64,000 nucleotides of DNA from JAICXG01 sp036494545 (lineage in GTDB: Bacteria; Verrucomicrobiota; Verrucomicrobiia; Chthoniobacterales; UBA10450): assembly GCA_036494545.1 (NCBI GenBank), contig DASXOB010000022.1, positions 62,001-126,000 of the forward strand, given 5' to 3'. Made by a program: the position numbers and the translations under genes. How positions within the stretch are numbered: the first letter of the stretch is position 1; every line of letters starts with the position of its first letter. A model generated the notes under the pieces. The model had not been told where the DNA came from. It searched no databases and saw nothing but the letters and a program-made list of their open reading frames with translations. Of this stretch, positions 26,833 to 35,920 are shown in pieces.

Positions 26833-29800
26833 TGTAGTATTTCCGGGAGGCTGAGGTCGATTCTACCGAAAGTTAAACGAGGAAATTTGCCCCCGACAAG
26901 GATAAAGTCGCCTCGACGGGTAAGCATTAATTTGCTCTCGCGCACCTCGACGCGCGCCACCCGAGCCCGGGCGGCGGCGAGCTTGATTTCGCCGAGAAGG
27001 AGCAAATTGTCAACGGCCGGCGGCCATTTGCCGAAACGGTCGCGCCAGTTGCGGCGCAAGCGCTGGAGTTGTTCGTTAGTCGTTACCTCGGCGAAATGCC
27101 GGTAGGCCTGAATGCGCAAACCCGGGTCGCTGAGGTAAGAAATCGGAATGAACGCAGGCAGAAACTTTTCCGGACCCGCCGCGATGTATTCGCTTTCGTT
27201 GCTCGCAACAAAATCGAGGCGGACTTCCACCTCAAGGCGCGGACGCAGTTTGTCGCCTTTGAGTTGTGCCACCGCCTGGCGCAGCAACTGACAATAAAGA
27301 TCGAATCCGACCGCCATGATGTGTCCGCTCTGCGCGGTGCCCAGAATGCTGCCCGCGCCACGAATCTCCAGGTCACGCATCGCAATGCGAAAACCTGCGC
27401 CTAACGAACTATATTGCCGGATGGCATTGATTCTTTTGCGCGCCGCGCCGACGGTCATCATCTCACGCGGAAGCAGAAGGTAAGCATAAGCCTTATGCTC
27501 CGCGCGGCCCACCCGGCCACGAAGTTGATATAAATCGGCCAGTCCAAAACGATCGGCACGATCGATGATGATCGTGTTGGCATTCGGAATATCGAGTCCG
27601 CTCTCGATGATCGTCGTGCAGACCAGCACGTCAATCTTGCCCGCGACAAAACGTTGCATGACCGCTTCCAGCTCGTCGGCATCCATCTGCCCATGGCCAA
27701 ACTCGACCCGCGCCTCCGGGCACAATTCCGCCATCCGATCGCGCATTTTCTCGATCGACATCACGCGGTTGTGCAGAAAGTAAACCTGCCCCTGGCGCTC
27801 AAGCTCACGGTTGATCGCGTCGCGAATGATCCGCTCATCGTAGCCGCAGATAACAGTCTCAACCGGCAGCCGGTTAAGCGGCGGCGTCTCGATGGTCGAC
27901 ATGTCTTTCACCCCGACTAACGACAAGTAGAGCGTGCGTGGAATCGGCGTGGCCGACAGCGTGAGCACATCGACCAGTTTGAAGAGCTCTTTGAATCTCT
28001 CTTTGTGTAAGACACCAAAGCGCTGCTCTTCGTCGATCACGACCAGGCCGAGATCTTTAAAAACGACATCGCCCGAGATCAGACGGTGGGTCCCCACAAC
28101 CACGTCGACTCCTCCGTCGCGCAGGGCGCTCAAGACCTGGCGTTGCTCGCGCTGCGTGCGAAAGCGGCTCAGCACTTCGATCCGCACTGGATACTCGAGC
28201 ATGCGCTGGCGGAAAGTCTCGAAATGCTGCTGCGCGAGGACAGTGGTGGGCGTGAGGACCGCGACCTGTTTGCCGTCCATGACCGCTTTGAAGGCCGCGC
28301 GGATCGCAACCTCGGTTTTGCCGAAGCCGACATCACCGCAAATCAGGCGATCCATCGAACGCGGCATCTCCATGTCGTGTTTTGTCTCCGCGATTGCCTT
28401 GAATTGATCGGGCGTCTCGCGAAACGGAAATGAGTGCTCAAATTCGAACTGCCACTTCGTATCGGGCCCAAAAGCATGCCCTGGCTGCGTCTCACGTTCG
28501 GCCTGAAGCGCGAGCATCTTTCCCGCGTAATCGAAGATCGAGGCCGCGGCACTTTTCTTGGCACGCGCCCATTTGGAATCGGCTAGCGAACTAAGGGACG
28601 GCGATTTTTTCCCGAGACCGACGTAGCGCGAAACCAAATAGGCCTGTTCGAGTGGGACATAGAGCTTTGCACCCTCGGCGAACTCGATTGCGAGGACTTC
28701 GCTGCTTTGCGCCTCACCGATCCTTTGCAGGCCGAGAAAACGCCCGATACCATGCTCGAGATGAACGACGAGATCGCCCTCGTTCAGCTCGCTGAAATCA
28801 ATCTGTGTACGATGGGCCCCAAACTTAGCGCTTCGCTGCAAACGACGCCGGCCATGTGTGGGAGCGCGACCGAATAATTCCGCCGCCGACAGCACCACCA
28901 GATTGGCCGCCGGAAAACAAAAACCCCGCGAAAGTGTTCCTTCGATTAATTCCGTTTCGCCTAACGAAATCTCGGCTTCCGCCATGAGCTCGCGGAAACG
29001 CTCAATTTCGCCTTCGGTCTGGAAATAGATCGCAATGCGCGCACCGCTCTCGCGCCAACTCGCCAGACGATCGAAAAACTGCCGGCGTTTCGCCTCCGCG
29101 ATGATGAATTCGCCGGTATCGAATTGGCCGATTTCGCAATCGACAAAGGCTCCGCTAAAATCTTCCACTTTTTCACCTAACGATCCTTCGGTGATCAGGA
29201 TCTCCGCCGCCTCTTCCTCCTCCTCGATGGCCATGCGCAAATGATCGCGCTCGATGTAATCGCGCACTTTCCCGCCTTGATCGTCAACCGCGCCTAACAA
29301 CAATTCGACTTCGTTCAGGTTGTGCCGCGAAGTCTGGCTATCGAGATCGAATTCTCGCAGCGATTCGATCTCGTCGCCGAAAAACTCCGCCCGAATGGGT
29401 GCCGGAGCCTGCCAGGAAAAGACATCGATAATTCCGCCACGGACGGCGAACTGGCCGCGCGTTGTCACCTGCACGACACGCTCGTAACCGGCTTTGCCTA
29501 ACGAAATCAGAATTCGCTCCATCCGCTGTGTGGATCCTCGCCGCAGGCACAGCACCGCTGCACGCAGGGCTCCACGTTTGGGGGCCGTTTGACCCAGACC
29601 AGCCCGCGTCGTGACGACGACCAGCGGCCGCCGCGCGGATTCTATCTGGCTGAGAAGCGCGAGACGTTCGGCCGCAATCTCTTCATCGGGCAGTACGTTT
29701 TCCACTGCGAGAAATTCCGCTTCCGGCAAAAAGAGCGCATGGGGAATCCAGTTCGTCAGACTCTCGTGCAACAGCTCCTGGGCACGCACGCTCGGACAGA

Positions 29801-29981
29801 CGATCCAGAGCGTCTTTGGAACTTCGTGCGCGATGACTGCGACCAGGAATGCGCGTGCCGATTCGATGACGTGCGAAAAAACAACGGGTTTTTTTCCGCG
29901 ACAAAGCGCCTGCAATCTCTGCGCGATCGGCCTGGTCGTCGCAACAAGTTGCAGCAGGTCCGCGTCGTTCGATTTCTCCAC
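26814..29981 (-). CDS. mfd: Transcription-repair coupling factor Mfd
   Basis: ATP-driven translocase that removes stalled RNA polymerase and recruits UvrA; 1055 residues. Order: UvrB-like N-terminal module (to about 300), RNAP-interacting CarD/RID domain at about 395-470 (GDLVVHLEHGIGRF), helicase domains with Walker A GDVGFGKTEV near 545, VVIDEEQRFGV near 650, LSATPIPRTL near 680, QLRGRVGR near 840, and a C-terminal TRCF domain. It starts with GTG. It is slightly shorter than E. coli Mfd (1148). Three exact 9-mers and several near-copies lie in it. Confidence 0.96.
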   Translation of the reverse strand: MEKSNDADLLQLVATTRPIAQRLQALCRGKKPVVFSHVIESARAFLVAVIAHEVPKTLWIVCPSVRAQELLHESLTNWIPHALFLPEAEFLAVENVLPDEEIAAERLALLSQIESARRPLVVVTTRAGLGQTAPKRGALRAAVLCLRRGSTQRMERILISLGKAGYERVVQVTTRGQFAVRGGIIDVFSWQAPAPIRAEFFGDEIESLREFDLDSQTSRHNLNEVELLLGAVDDQGGKVRDYIERDHLRMAIEEEEEAAEILITEGSLGEKVEDFSGAFVDCEIGQFDTGEFIIAEAKRRQFFDRLASWRESGARIAIYFQTEGEIERFRELMAEAEISLGETELIEGTLSRGFCFPAANLVVLSAAELFGRAPTHGRRRLQRSAKFGAHRTQIDFSELNEGDLVVHLEHGIGRFLGLQRIGEAQSSEVLAIEFAEGAKLYVPLEQAYLVSRYVGLGKKSPSLSSLADSKWARAKKSAAASIFDYAGKMLALQAERETQPGHAFGPDTKWQFEFEHSFPFRETPDQFKAIAETKHDMEMPRSMDRLICGDVGFGKTEVAIRAAFKAVMDGKQVAVLTPTTVLAQQHFETFRQRMLEYPVRIEVLSRFRTQREQRQVLSALRDGGVDVVVGTHRLISGDVVFKDLGLVVIDEEQRFGVLHKERFKELFKLVDVLTLSATPIPRTLYLSLVGVKDMSTIETPPLNRLPVETVICGYDERIIRDAINRELERQGQVYFLHNRVMSIEKMRDRMAELCPEARVEFGHGQMDADELEAVMQRFVAGKIDVLVCTTIIESGLDIPNANTIIIDRADRFGLADLYQLRGRVGRAEHKAYAYLLLPREMMTVGAARKRINAIRQYSSLGAGFRIAMRDLEIRGAGSILGTAQSGHIMAVGFDLYCQLLRQAVAQLKGDKLRPRLEVEVRLDFVASNESEYIAAGPEKFLPAFIPISYLSDPGLRIQAYRHFAEVTTNEQLQRLRRNWRDRFGKWPPAVDNLLLLGEIKLAAARARVARVEVRESKLMLTRRGDFILVGGKFPRLTFGRIDLSLPEILQWLRQL

Positions 29982-30102
29982 ATTATGCTCTCGCCGAAAG
30001 GAAGAGACAGTTCAATTTTATGCATCTGCTTCCGGAAGCACAGGACGTTGGCAGTTGTTTGCCCCTATGAAAGCCTGACCGATCGAATGCCCGGACGTCG
30101 CA

Positions 30103-31119
30103 TCATACTTCGCGCCCAACAGCCTTCGCCACCGCACGCACTCGCCTGACGAGATCGGCAAAAGCTGCGGGTCGCAGAGCTTGTTCGCCGTCGCTACGCG
30201 CACGCTCCGGTTCGTTGTGCACTTCGATCATCAACGCATCCGCACCTGCCGCTACGGCCGCGAGCGCCATCGGCGTGACGTAATCGCGCAAGCCAATCCC
30301 ATGAGTTGGATCGACCACCACCGGGAGACGCGTCTTCGCTCTTAGGATCGGAACGGCATTTAGGTCCAGCGTGTAGCGCGTCATGGTTTCGAAGGTGCGA
30401 ATGCCGCGCTCACAGAGGATGACATTAGGGTTGCCTTCGCTCAGGATATATTCTGCGCTCATCAACAGTTCGTTGATCGTCGCGCTCAATCCTCGCTTCA
30501 GAAGGACTGGCAGTTGACTGCAACCCACCTCTTTGAGCAGGGCAAAGTTCTGCATATTGCGCGCTCCGATCTGCAAACAGTCGGCGTACTTTGCGATAAC
30601 GGGTAAATCACGCGTGTCCATGATTTCGGTCACGATCGGAAGACCGGTCTCGGCCCGCGCGTCCGCGAGAAAGCGCAAGCCATCTTCACCTAAGCCTTGG
30701 AAGCTATAGGGAGAGGTACGGGGCTTGTAGGCGCCACCACGCAACGCGCGCGCGCCGGCCTTTTTCACCTTGCGCGCAATGGAGAGCAACTGCTGCTTTC
30801 CCTCGACTGAGCACGGACCGGAAATGAGCGCGATCTTCTGCCCGCTGCCGATTTTAACTTTGCCGATCGCGACCGGAGGCGGCGGCGCGCCATTGACCTG
30901 CGCAACCAACTTATAAGGCTTCGCCACCGGGACAACCGACTCCACCCCTGGGATTGCGCTCAGGGGTTTCTCGCGAATCAGCTCTTCCGGGCCAATCAAA
31001 CCGATAACGACGCGCGAGGTGCCGCGAATGACTTGCGAACGCAGGCCGTACTCCTCGATCCGCGCCACGATGTGGTCGATCTGCGCATCGGTCACGCTCG
31101 GTTGAGTGATGATGATCAT
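30103..31119 (-). CDS. aroF: 3-deoxy-7-phosphoheptulonate synthase (class I beta, AroF/KdsA-like)
   Basis: First enzyme of the shikimate pathway, joining PEP and erythrose 4-phosphate; 338 residues. A ferredoxin-like N-terminal regulatory domain (MIIITQPSVTDAQIDHI..., to about 70) precedes the TIM barrel. Substrate and metal residues are visible in LISGPCSVE near 97, LRGGAYKPRTSPYSFQG near 125, IGARNMQNFALLKEVG near 188, and VDPTHGIG near 270. This domain order is that of the Bacillus/Thermotoga-type enzyme, whose ACT-like domain senses end products. A GCCTGACGA near-copy of the 9-mer lies at 30144. Confidence 0.94.
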   Translation of the reverse strand: MIIITQPSVTDAQIDHIVARIEEYGLRSQVIRGTSRVVIGLIGPEELIREKPLSAIPGVESVVPVAKPYKLVAQVNGAPPPPVAIGKVKIGSGQKIALISGPCSVEGKQQLLSIARKVKKAGARALRGGAYKPRTSPYSFQGLGEDGLRFLADARAETGLPIVTEIMDTRDLPVIAKYADCLQIGARNMQNFALLKEVGCSQLPVLLKRGLSATINELLMSAEYILSEGNPNVILCERGIRTFETMTRYTLDLNAVPILRAKTRLPVVVDPTHGIGLRDYVTPMALAAVAAGADALMIEVHNEPERARSDGEQALRPAAFADLVRRVRAVAKAVGREV

Positions 31120-31180
31120 GCAGGAGGGAGGATTGTAGCCTCTGCGCGGGCGCGGGCAACTCCCTGCACCATGGCGTTTC

Positions 31181-31858
31181 CTAGGGCGTGATCGTCACCG
31201 GAGTGCCGACGTCGACAGAATTAAAAAAATCCACCGCCATGAACTCCGGCATGCGGATACAACCGTGCGAAGCCGGATAACCGGGAAGGTAACCTGCATG
31301 CAAACCGAAGCCCGGCGCGATCTGCATATAGTAGGGCATCGGCGCGCCTTTGTAATGGGTGCCGGGAGGTTTGCGATCGAGCTGGTTGTCGATATTGGGC
31401 ACGACCACGTTGTCCTGGGCGTCGACATAGTCGCCATACCGGCTCGAGGCGTGGTCGATGTCTTTGCTGCGAACCCTGAAATCGCCGACCGGCGTGTCCT
31501 TCCCTTCGCGGCCGGTTGATAGTTGCGATATGCCGACAAGCTGACCGCCTTTATAAAAGTAGGCGCGTTGCTCGCTCAGGTTGATCTTGATTGAAGGTTT
31601 GCCAGGAACCCCTTCTCCGTCCCAATAGGAAACATTGTCGACCGGCGCATTGGAAACTGGTTGATTTCCGTAGACGCCACCGAGGTATTGGCTCTCGCCA
31701 TAGACCAGGCGCGGATCTTCCTCGCCGCAACCCGCAAGAAAAATCAGCGTTAGTGCGGCCAGCACCTGCCCTAAGCGCAAAGGGATAAGAAAGGCGGGTT
31801 TTTTCACGACGGGAAGCGCAACTAACGTAGGTGCATTCTGAAAGTCAAGGTAGCCCAT
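31181..31858 (-). CDS. L,D-transpeptidase lipoprotein (YkuD domain)
   Basis: A 225-residue envelope protein. A lipoprotein signal ends in the lipobox LAGC near residue 44. The YkuD domain carries the catalytic signature SHGCIRMP near residue 198, with Cys as nucleophile and His upstream. Such enzymes make 3-3 peptide crosslinks in peptidoglycan or attach proteins to it. The N terminus before the hydrophobic stretch is rather long for a lipoprotein, so a start a few codons downstream is possible. Confidence 0.88.
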   Translation of the reverse strand: MGYLDFQNAPTLVALPVVKKPAFLIPLRLGQVLAALTLIFLAGCGEEDPRLVYGESQYLGGVYGNQPVSNAPVDNVSYWDGEGVPGKPSIKINLSEQRAYFYKGGQLVGISQLSTGREGKDTPVGDFRVRSKDIDHASSRYGDYVDAQDNVVVPNIDNQLDRKPPGTHYKGAPMPYYMQIAPGFGLHAGYLPGYPASHGCIRMPEFMAVDFFNSVDVGTPVTITP

Positions 31859-31923
31859 CTCGTGCCTGACAGGTCGGCAGCTCGGCTTGAATTTTGCTTA
31901 ATCTTGCTCACACTGCCGCAACT

Positions 31924-31966
31924 GCCTAACAAGTAGTCTGACTTGCCTAAACCATCAGCCTAACGA
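31924..31966 (+). repeat. Cluster of one exact and two degenerate 9-mers
   Basis: GCCTAACAA (31924), GCCTAAACC (31945) and the exact GCCTAACGA (31958) lie in the same orientation within 43 bases, in the leader of the fmdB-like gene and about 14 bases before its ATG. Confidence 0.85.
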
Positions 31967-31979
31967 TTCGCTTCGACCC

Positions 31980-32333
31980 ATGCCGACTTACGAATATGCC
32001 TGCAAGAAATGCGGCCAGAATTTCGACGCTTTCCAATCAATGCGAGCGGAACCCTACAAAACTTGCCCAAAAGAACTTTGCCGTCTGCCGAAATGGGGCA
32101 AAGGCAAAGTAAAAAGGCTCCTCGGCACTGGCGCAGGCCTCATTTTCAAGGGCTCCGGCTTCTACATTACCGACTACCGCAGCGAATCGTATAAAAGCGG
32201 GGCCAAGAAAGAGACCTCCGCTGGAAGCGAAAAAGGTGGCGGCGAAAGCCCGCCGGCCAAGACGGAAAACAAACCTCCTCCCGCCGCCGCACCGGCCAAA
32301 AAACCCGAACCCAAACCGAAGAAGGACATATGA
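31980..32333 (+). CDS. FmdB-family zinc-ribbon protein
   Basis: A 117-residue protein beginning MPTYEYACKKCGQNF, the classical FmdB start. The second zinc pair is altered: the usual CP.C is spaced out as CPKELC. The KRLLGTGAGLIFKGSGFYITDYR stretch follows as in the family. The tail after residue 70 is Lys/Pro/Ala-rich and unstructured. Members are small regulatory or DNA/RNA-associated proteins of unclear role. It overlaps the next zinc-ribbon gene by four bases (ATGA). Confidence 0.85.
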   Translation: MPTYEYACKKCGQNFDAFQSMRAEPYKTCPKELCRLPKWGKGKVKRLLGTGAGLIFKGSGFYITDYRSESYKSGAKKETSAGSEKGGGESPPAKTENKPPPAAAPAKKPEPKPKKDI

Positions 32334-33073
32334 CCAAGCTCGTTTGTCCGGAGTGCCAGCACGAGAATGAATTGGAGAGGATTTATTGCCACAACTGCGG
32401 CGCACGGCTCGACCGCACCAGCGTGATCAAGGACAAGATCGCTGCAACCGAGCCAGCGGAAGAGACACAGAAACGGCTCCAGCGACTCTTCGATCCCAAG
32501 CGCGGGCGATGGAAAAACGTGGCTGCCCGCCTAACGAAAACGCTCCTCGGCGCGCTTTGTTTTGGCGCAGTGATCGTCTGCCTCTCGCCGGGCGATTTTC
32601 CGCCGGAGGCGAAGAGCTATGATTTTGCTCCCATGATCAACATGGATCTCGTCTCAGCTTCCTCCTCTGGCCGAACCGCTCCGCTCACTTACAGTGAGGC
32701 GCAGGTCAACAGCTATCTGGCCTCGATCTTGCGCCGCAAAGATAGCCCGGCGCACGAAGGCGTTTTTCCTCTGCGTCGTGTCCTGGTGGAATTTCGCGAA
32801 GGCAGCTGTGTAATCCGCATTCAGCGTCAGTTCTTTGGACTCTCCGTTTATGCGGCCAATAGCTATCGAGTGACGCTTGAGGGCGGGAAGATCAACGCCG
32901 CCACAACGAGCGCGTTCATCGGCCGAATGCCAATCCATCCTGCCCTGGCGAAAGGCACGGGCCTTCTCTTCCAAAAAGTGTGGGATACCCTCGGCCGCGA
33001 ACGCAGTTCGATCGCCAAAACGGCTGCAATCGAGTTTCATCCGCAATCGGTCATGCTCGTCGCTGCGCACTGA
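32330..33073 (+). CDS. Unrecognised zinc-ribbon membrane-anchored protein
   Basis: A 247-residue protein with an N-terminal zinc ribbon (CPECQHEN...CHNCGARL, residues about 6-25) and a basic linker. One membrane helix lies near residue 70 (LLGALCFGAVIVCLS), and a soluble C-terminal domain of about 150 residues carries no motif I can name. The topology would place the ribbon in the cytoplasm and the large domain outside. It is coupled to the fmdB-like gene. A 9-mer at 32529 encodes Leu-Thr just before the helix. Function unknown. Confidence 0.7.
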   Translation: MTKLVCPECQHENELERIYCHNCGARLDRTSVIKDKIAATEPAEETQKRLQRLFDPKRGRWKNVAARLTKTLLGALCFGAVIVCLSPGDFPPEAKSYDFAPMINMDLVSASSSGRTAPLTYSEAQVNSYLASILRRKDSPAHEGVFPLRRVLVEFREGSCVIRIQRQFFGLSVYAANSYRVTLEGGKINAATTSAFIGRMPIHPALAKGTGLLFQKVWDTLGRERSSIAKTAAIEFHPQSVMLVAAH

Positions 33074-33225
33074 TCCCGGGGAATTGGAGAAGCTGGAGTT
33101 GTGGCGCGCGCCGTCGCAGCCAAACTCTTTGGCCCCGTGAGGAGGGCAGCTCCGATTCTGCCCGTGAACGCGGAAATTCTGAATCCAAACGACACCGCGC
33201 CCGCATCTCATTGCAAACGACAACT

Positions 33226-33942
33226 ATGAAAAAGACATTGCTTACCAGTTCCTGCTTCCTGGCTCTTGCCGTCACGATGCTGGGCCAAACGGCGCCCGCG
33301 CCTGCGGTCACTGCTGCGCCACCGCCTATCGTCGCCACCCCAGCAGCGCCGGCAGCCGTGACCGCGCCGACCATCGCGCCGGTGGCAGCGACTCCCGTCT
33401 TGACCACGCCTCCGGTAACAACAGCGACGACCGCTCCCGCCGTCGTCGCAACCCCGGCAGCCGACAACGACGACGATTTTGACCGGGCCATCGAGAAGAA
33501 GATCAACAAACACTTCAAATTCGATTTCAACGGTCATCATCATTCCGATGACGACGACATGGCGTGGATGGCGATACCAATCGTCTTCATTGTTTTCCTC
33601 ACGATCTTTGGACTGCCGGTCGCGATCGTTGGGATCATTCTTTATTTCAGTTTTTCGCGGAGCCGCGCCATGCACAAGACGGTGCGCATGATGGTGGAAA
33701 AAGGACAGCCGGTACCAGAGGCACTCCTCAATCCACCGCCGGTCATTAGGCAACGTTCCGACCTGCGTCGCGGCATTGTCTTACTCATGGTCGGCGCCGG
33801 TCTGATGGTCTTCTTCGGCGCCTGCAACGACTGGGAGGGCGGCGCCTGGAGCATCGGCTTCATTCCCTTCATCATCGGTCTCGGCTATCTTCTCTTTTGG
33901 CGTTTCGATGTGCGAAGGGATGACGCTTCCCCCAAGGTGTAA
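33226..33942 (+). CDS. DUF6249-like membrane protein with Ala/Pro/Thr-rich stalk
   Basis: A 238-residue protein: signal peptide (TLLTSSCFLALAVTMLG), a low-complexity Ala/Pro/Thr/Val stalk (about 22-85), a His/Asp-rich segment (HHHSDDDD near 105), then three membrane helices (IPIVFIVFLTIFGLPVAIVG near 115 and a C-terminal pair after 185). The helix pattern and the MHKTVRMMVEKGQPVPEALL block match DUF6249 proteins, which often sit beside ECF sigma factors as here. The start at 33226 is used because it begins the signal peptide. It is followed after nine bases by the sigma gene. Confidence 0.75.
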   Translation: MKKTLLTSSCFLALAVTMLGQTAPAPAVTAAPPPIVATPAAPAAVTAPTIAPVAATPVLTTPPVTTATTAPAVVATPAADNDDDFDRAIEKKINKHFKFDFNGHHHSDDDDMAWMAIPIVFIVFLTIFGLPVAIVGIILYFSFSRSRAMHKTVRMMVEKGQPVPEALLNPPPVIRQRSDLRRGIVLLMVGAGLMVFFGACNDWEGGAWSIGFIPFIIGLGYLLFWRFDVRRDDASPKV

Positions 33943-33951
33943 ACTCTTGGA

Positions 33952-34488
33952 GTGCCGTTAAATGATGCCGACCTTGTTGCGCGCGTTCTGCTGGAGGACG
34001 ATCACCACGCCTTCGCTGAGCTGGTCCGTAATCATCAATCCGCCATCCGCGGGCTCTTGCGGCAGCTCACGCGAAGCGATCTCGCGCTGGCTGATGATTT
34101 GGCGCAGGAGACTTTCCTGCGCGCTTACAAAAACATGCGCAGCTTTCGCGGTGAGGCGAAATTTTCCACCTGGCTTTATCGGATCGCCTACAACTGTTTC
34201 CGCGAAGACGCTCGCAAGCGGAAGGAACTGGTCGGGGTTGACCAGAGCCTGCTCGAAGCCGAGCAGGATCCACAGACCGTCGACCCCGCACTAAGACATG
34301 ATCTGATGCAGGCACTGCAATTGCTTCCTTTACATGAGCGCTCGGCCATTGTGCTCTGCTGCCAGAATGGCCTCTCGCACGATGAAGCCGCGCGTGTGCT
34401 CGACATTCCACTTGGCACCGTGAAAACGAACGTCTTGCGCGGACGCGAAAAATTGAAGAGAATACTGGCGGCGTGGGCGCCGGCCTAA
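33952..34488 (+). CDS. ECF-type RNA polymerase sigma factor
   Basis: A 178-residue sigma-70 family protein with region 2 (AFAELVRNHQSAIRGLLRQL... ADDLAQETFLRAYKNMRSFRGEAKFSTWLYRIAYN) and region 4 (LLPLHERSAIVLCCQNGLSHDEAARVLDIPLGTVKTNVLRGREKLK). It starts with GTG. The terminal GCC TAA is part of the 9-mer at 34483-34491. The next gene starts six bases after the stop and encodes a small double-helix membrane protein likely to be its anti-sigma partner. The regulon cannot be seen. Confidence 0.92.
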   Translation: MPLNDADLVARVLLEDDHHAFAELVRNHQSAIRGLLRQLTRSDLALADDLAQETFLRAYKNMRSFRGEAKFSTWLYRIAYNCFREDARKRKELVGVDQSLLEAEQDPQTVDPALRHDLMQALQLLPLHERSAIVLCCQNGLSHDEAARVLDIPLGTVKTNVLRGREKLKRILAAWAPA

Positions 34489-34491
34489 CGA
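34483..34491 (+). other. 9-mer copy supplying the sigma-factor stop codon
   Basis: GCC TAA CGA: Ala, ochre stop, then CGA. It lies between the two coupled genes of the ECF module. Confidence 0.92.
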
Positions 34492-34493
34492 CG

Positions 34494-34829
34494 ATGGAAG
34501 AGCAGTTACAAGAAGATTGGCTGGATGCGCGTTTGCGCGAGGAGATGCCGTATATCGACGACGATGGTTTTACGGCGGGCGTCGTGCAAAAACTGCCAGC
34601 GCCGCAGCCTCGTCGCTCCATCCGCGGCGCAGTCCTTCTCGGCGCGGCGATCGTCGCGAGTTTGCTCGCGTATCTTGTCTCCGACGGAGGTCGTTTCCTC
34701 GTGGTCGAAGCCTATCGCCTGCTTTCAATGCCGCTCCTTTTCGTTAGTCTGATTGCGATCGTGCTCACCGTCACCATGACTGCGATCGCGGCCTGTGCCG
34801 CCTGGTCTAACGCCCGCACCCAACGTTAG
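34494..34829 (+). CDS. Small membrane protein, probable anti-sigma partner of the ECF sigma factor
   Basis: A 111-residue protein starting MEEQLQEDWLDARLREEM at ATG 34494; a longer GTG start at 34473 would overlap the sigma gene. The first 45 residues are soluble and acidic, followed by two membrane helices (about 50-66 and 78-104). A short soluble N terminus and C-terminal helices beside an ECF gene is the usual layout of anti-sigma factors, but no zinc-binding anti-sigma motif (HxxxCxxC) is present. The assignment is by position and topology only. Confidence 0.6.
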   Translation: MEEQLQEDWLDARLREEMPYIDDDGFTAGVVQKLPAPQPRRSIRGAVLLGAAIVASLLAYLVSDGGRFLVVEAYRLLSMPLLFVSLIAIVLTVTMTAIAACAAWSNARTQR

Positions 34830-34880
34830 TCGCGGGCGACTGGGAGCAATTGGTCTCGCTTCAGGCGAGGTGAATTGCGT

Positions 34881-35831
34881 TTAACGCCGCGAAGGGTCGG
34901 CCTCGAAGATTCGATGCGCTTCGGCGACATCGTGCGCAATCTGATCTCGTAATGCCGGAAGGCTCTCGAATTTTCGCTCCGGCCGCAGATATTCCAGAAA
35001 ACGTAACTCGATATCTTCGCCATAAAGGTCGCGGCTGAGATCGAAGAGATGAAACTCGAGCACGCGCTGTGGCGTCTCGGATTCCATCGTCGGCCGCATC
35101 CCAAGATTCACCACGCCGCGGACCAGCGCTCCATTAAGTAAACCCTCGGCCACATAGACTCCGTCTGGCGGAAACTGTTCGCTGTGTGCGCTCAAATTCG
35201 CGGTCGGAAACCCGAGAGTTCTTCCCAAGCGCTTCCCCTGCTCCACCGTTCCAAGAATCGTGTAGTCCCGTCCGAGCATCCGGGTTGCGCTGGCAAAATC
35301 ACCTGCTTCGACCGCCTGCCGAATCGCCGTGCTGCTAACGACTTCGCCGTCCGACATGACGGGTTCAACGCCCACCACGTTGAAGCCCAGTTCCACGCCG
35401 AGCTTCTTGAGAAGCGGAAGATTCCCGGCGCGATTCCGGCCAAAGGACCACTCCGCGCCGACACAAATTTCTCGCAGCGGCTTTGCCGCCGCAGCCAATT
35501 GCCTAACGAATTCGTCCGGCGGAGTCGAAGCAAAGGCGCGATCGAATTTCAGCACCAGCAAATGCGACACGCCCAGTTCGCGAATGAGCGCGATCTTGTG
35601 CTGCGTCGCGGTAAGAAGCCGCGGGCTCTCCTGCGGCCGCAGAATTTTGGCCGGATGTGGATTGAAAGTCACAACGACCGCCGTGCCGCCCGCTTCCTCA
35701 GCATGTCGCACCGCGGTGCCAATCACCGCCTGATGCCCGCGATGGACACCGTCGAACACTCCGATGGCGAGAAATACCGGACCTGGCACATCGGCCAGTT
35801 CCGGAATCGATCGCAAGACGTGCATGGGCAC
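34881..35831 (-). CDS. ribF: Bifunctional riboflavin kinase / FAD synthetase
   Basis: Makes FMN and FAD from riboflavin; 316 residues. The N-terminal nucleotidyltransferase domain has IGVFDGVHRGHQAVIG (residues about 22-37) and VSSTAIRQAV near 168. The C-terminal kinase domain has GRTLGFPTANL near 205, GVVNLGMRPT near 238 and LEFHLFD near 262. It ends the nusA-infB-rbfA-DHH-truB-ribF series, a conserved order. The 9-mer at 35501 lies in the first domain. Confidence 0.96.
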   Translation of the reverse strand: MPMHVLRSIPELADVPGPVFLAIGVFDGVHRGHQAVIGTAVRHAEEAGGTAVVVTFNPHPAKILRPQESPRLLTATQHKIALIRELGVSHLLVLKFDRAFASTPPDEFVRQLAAAAKPLREICVGAEWSFGRNRAGNLPLLKKLGVELGFNVVGVEPVMSDGEVVSSTAIRQAVEAGDFASATRMLGRDYTILGTVEQGKRLGRTLGFPTANLSAHSEQFPPDGVYVAEGLLNGALVRGVVNLGMRPTMESETPQRVLEFHLFDLSRDLYGEDIELRFLEYLRPERKFESLPALRDQIAHDVAEAHRIFEADPSRR

Positions 35832-35911
35832 AAAAGCTACTCGTTGAATGATGAAATCCTTACATCATTCAGGCGATCGATTCACATTGTTGTCCAAAGA
35901 GGAGAGTTGCA

Positions 35912-35920
35912 TCGTTAGGC
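35912..35920 (-). other. 9-mer copy supplying the truB stop codon
   Basis: On the truB strand it reads GCC TAA CGA, the same arrangement as in the sigma-factor and DUF5069 genes. Confidence 0.92.
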
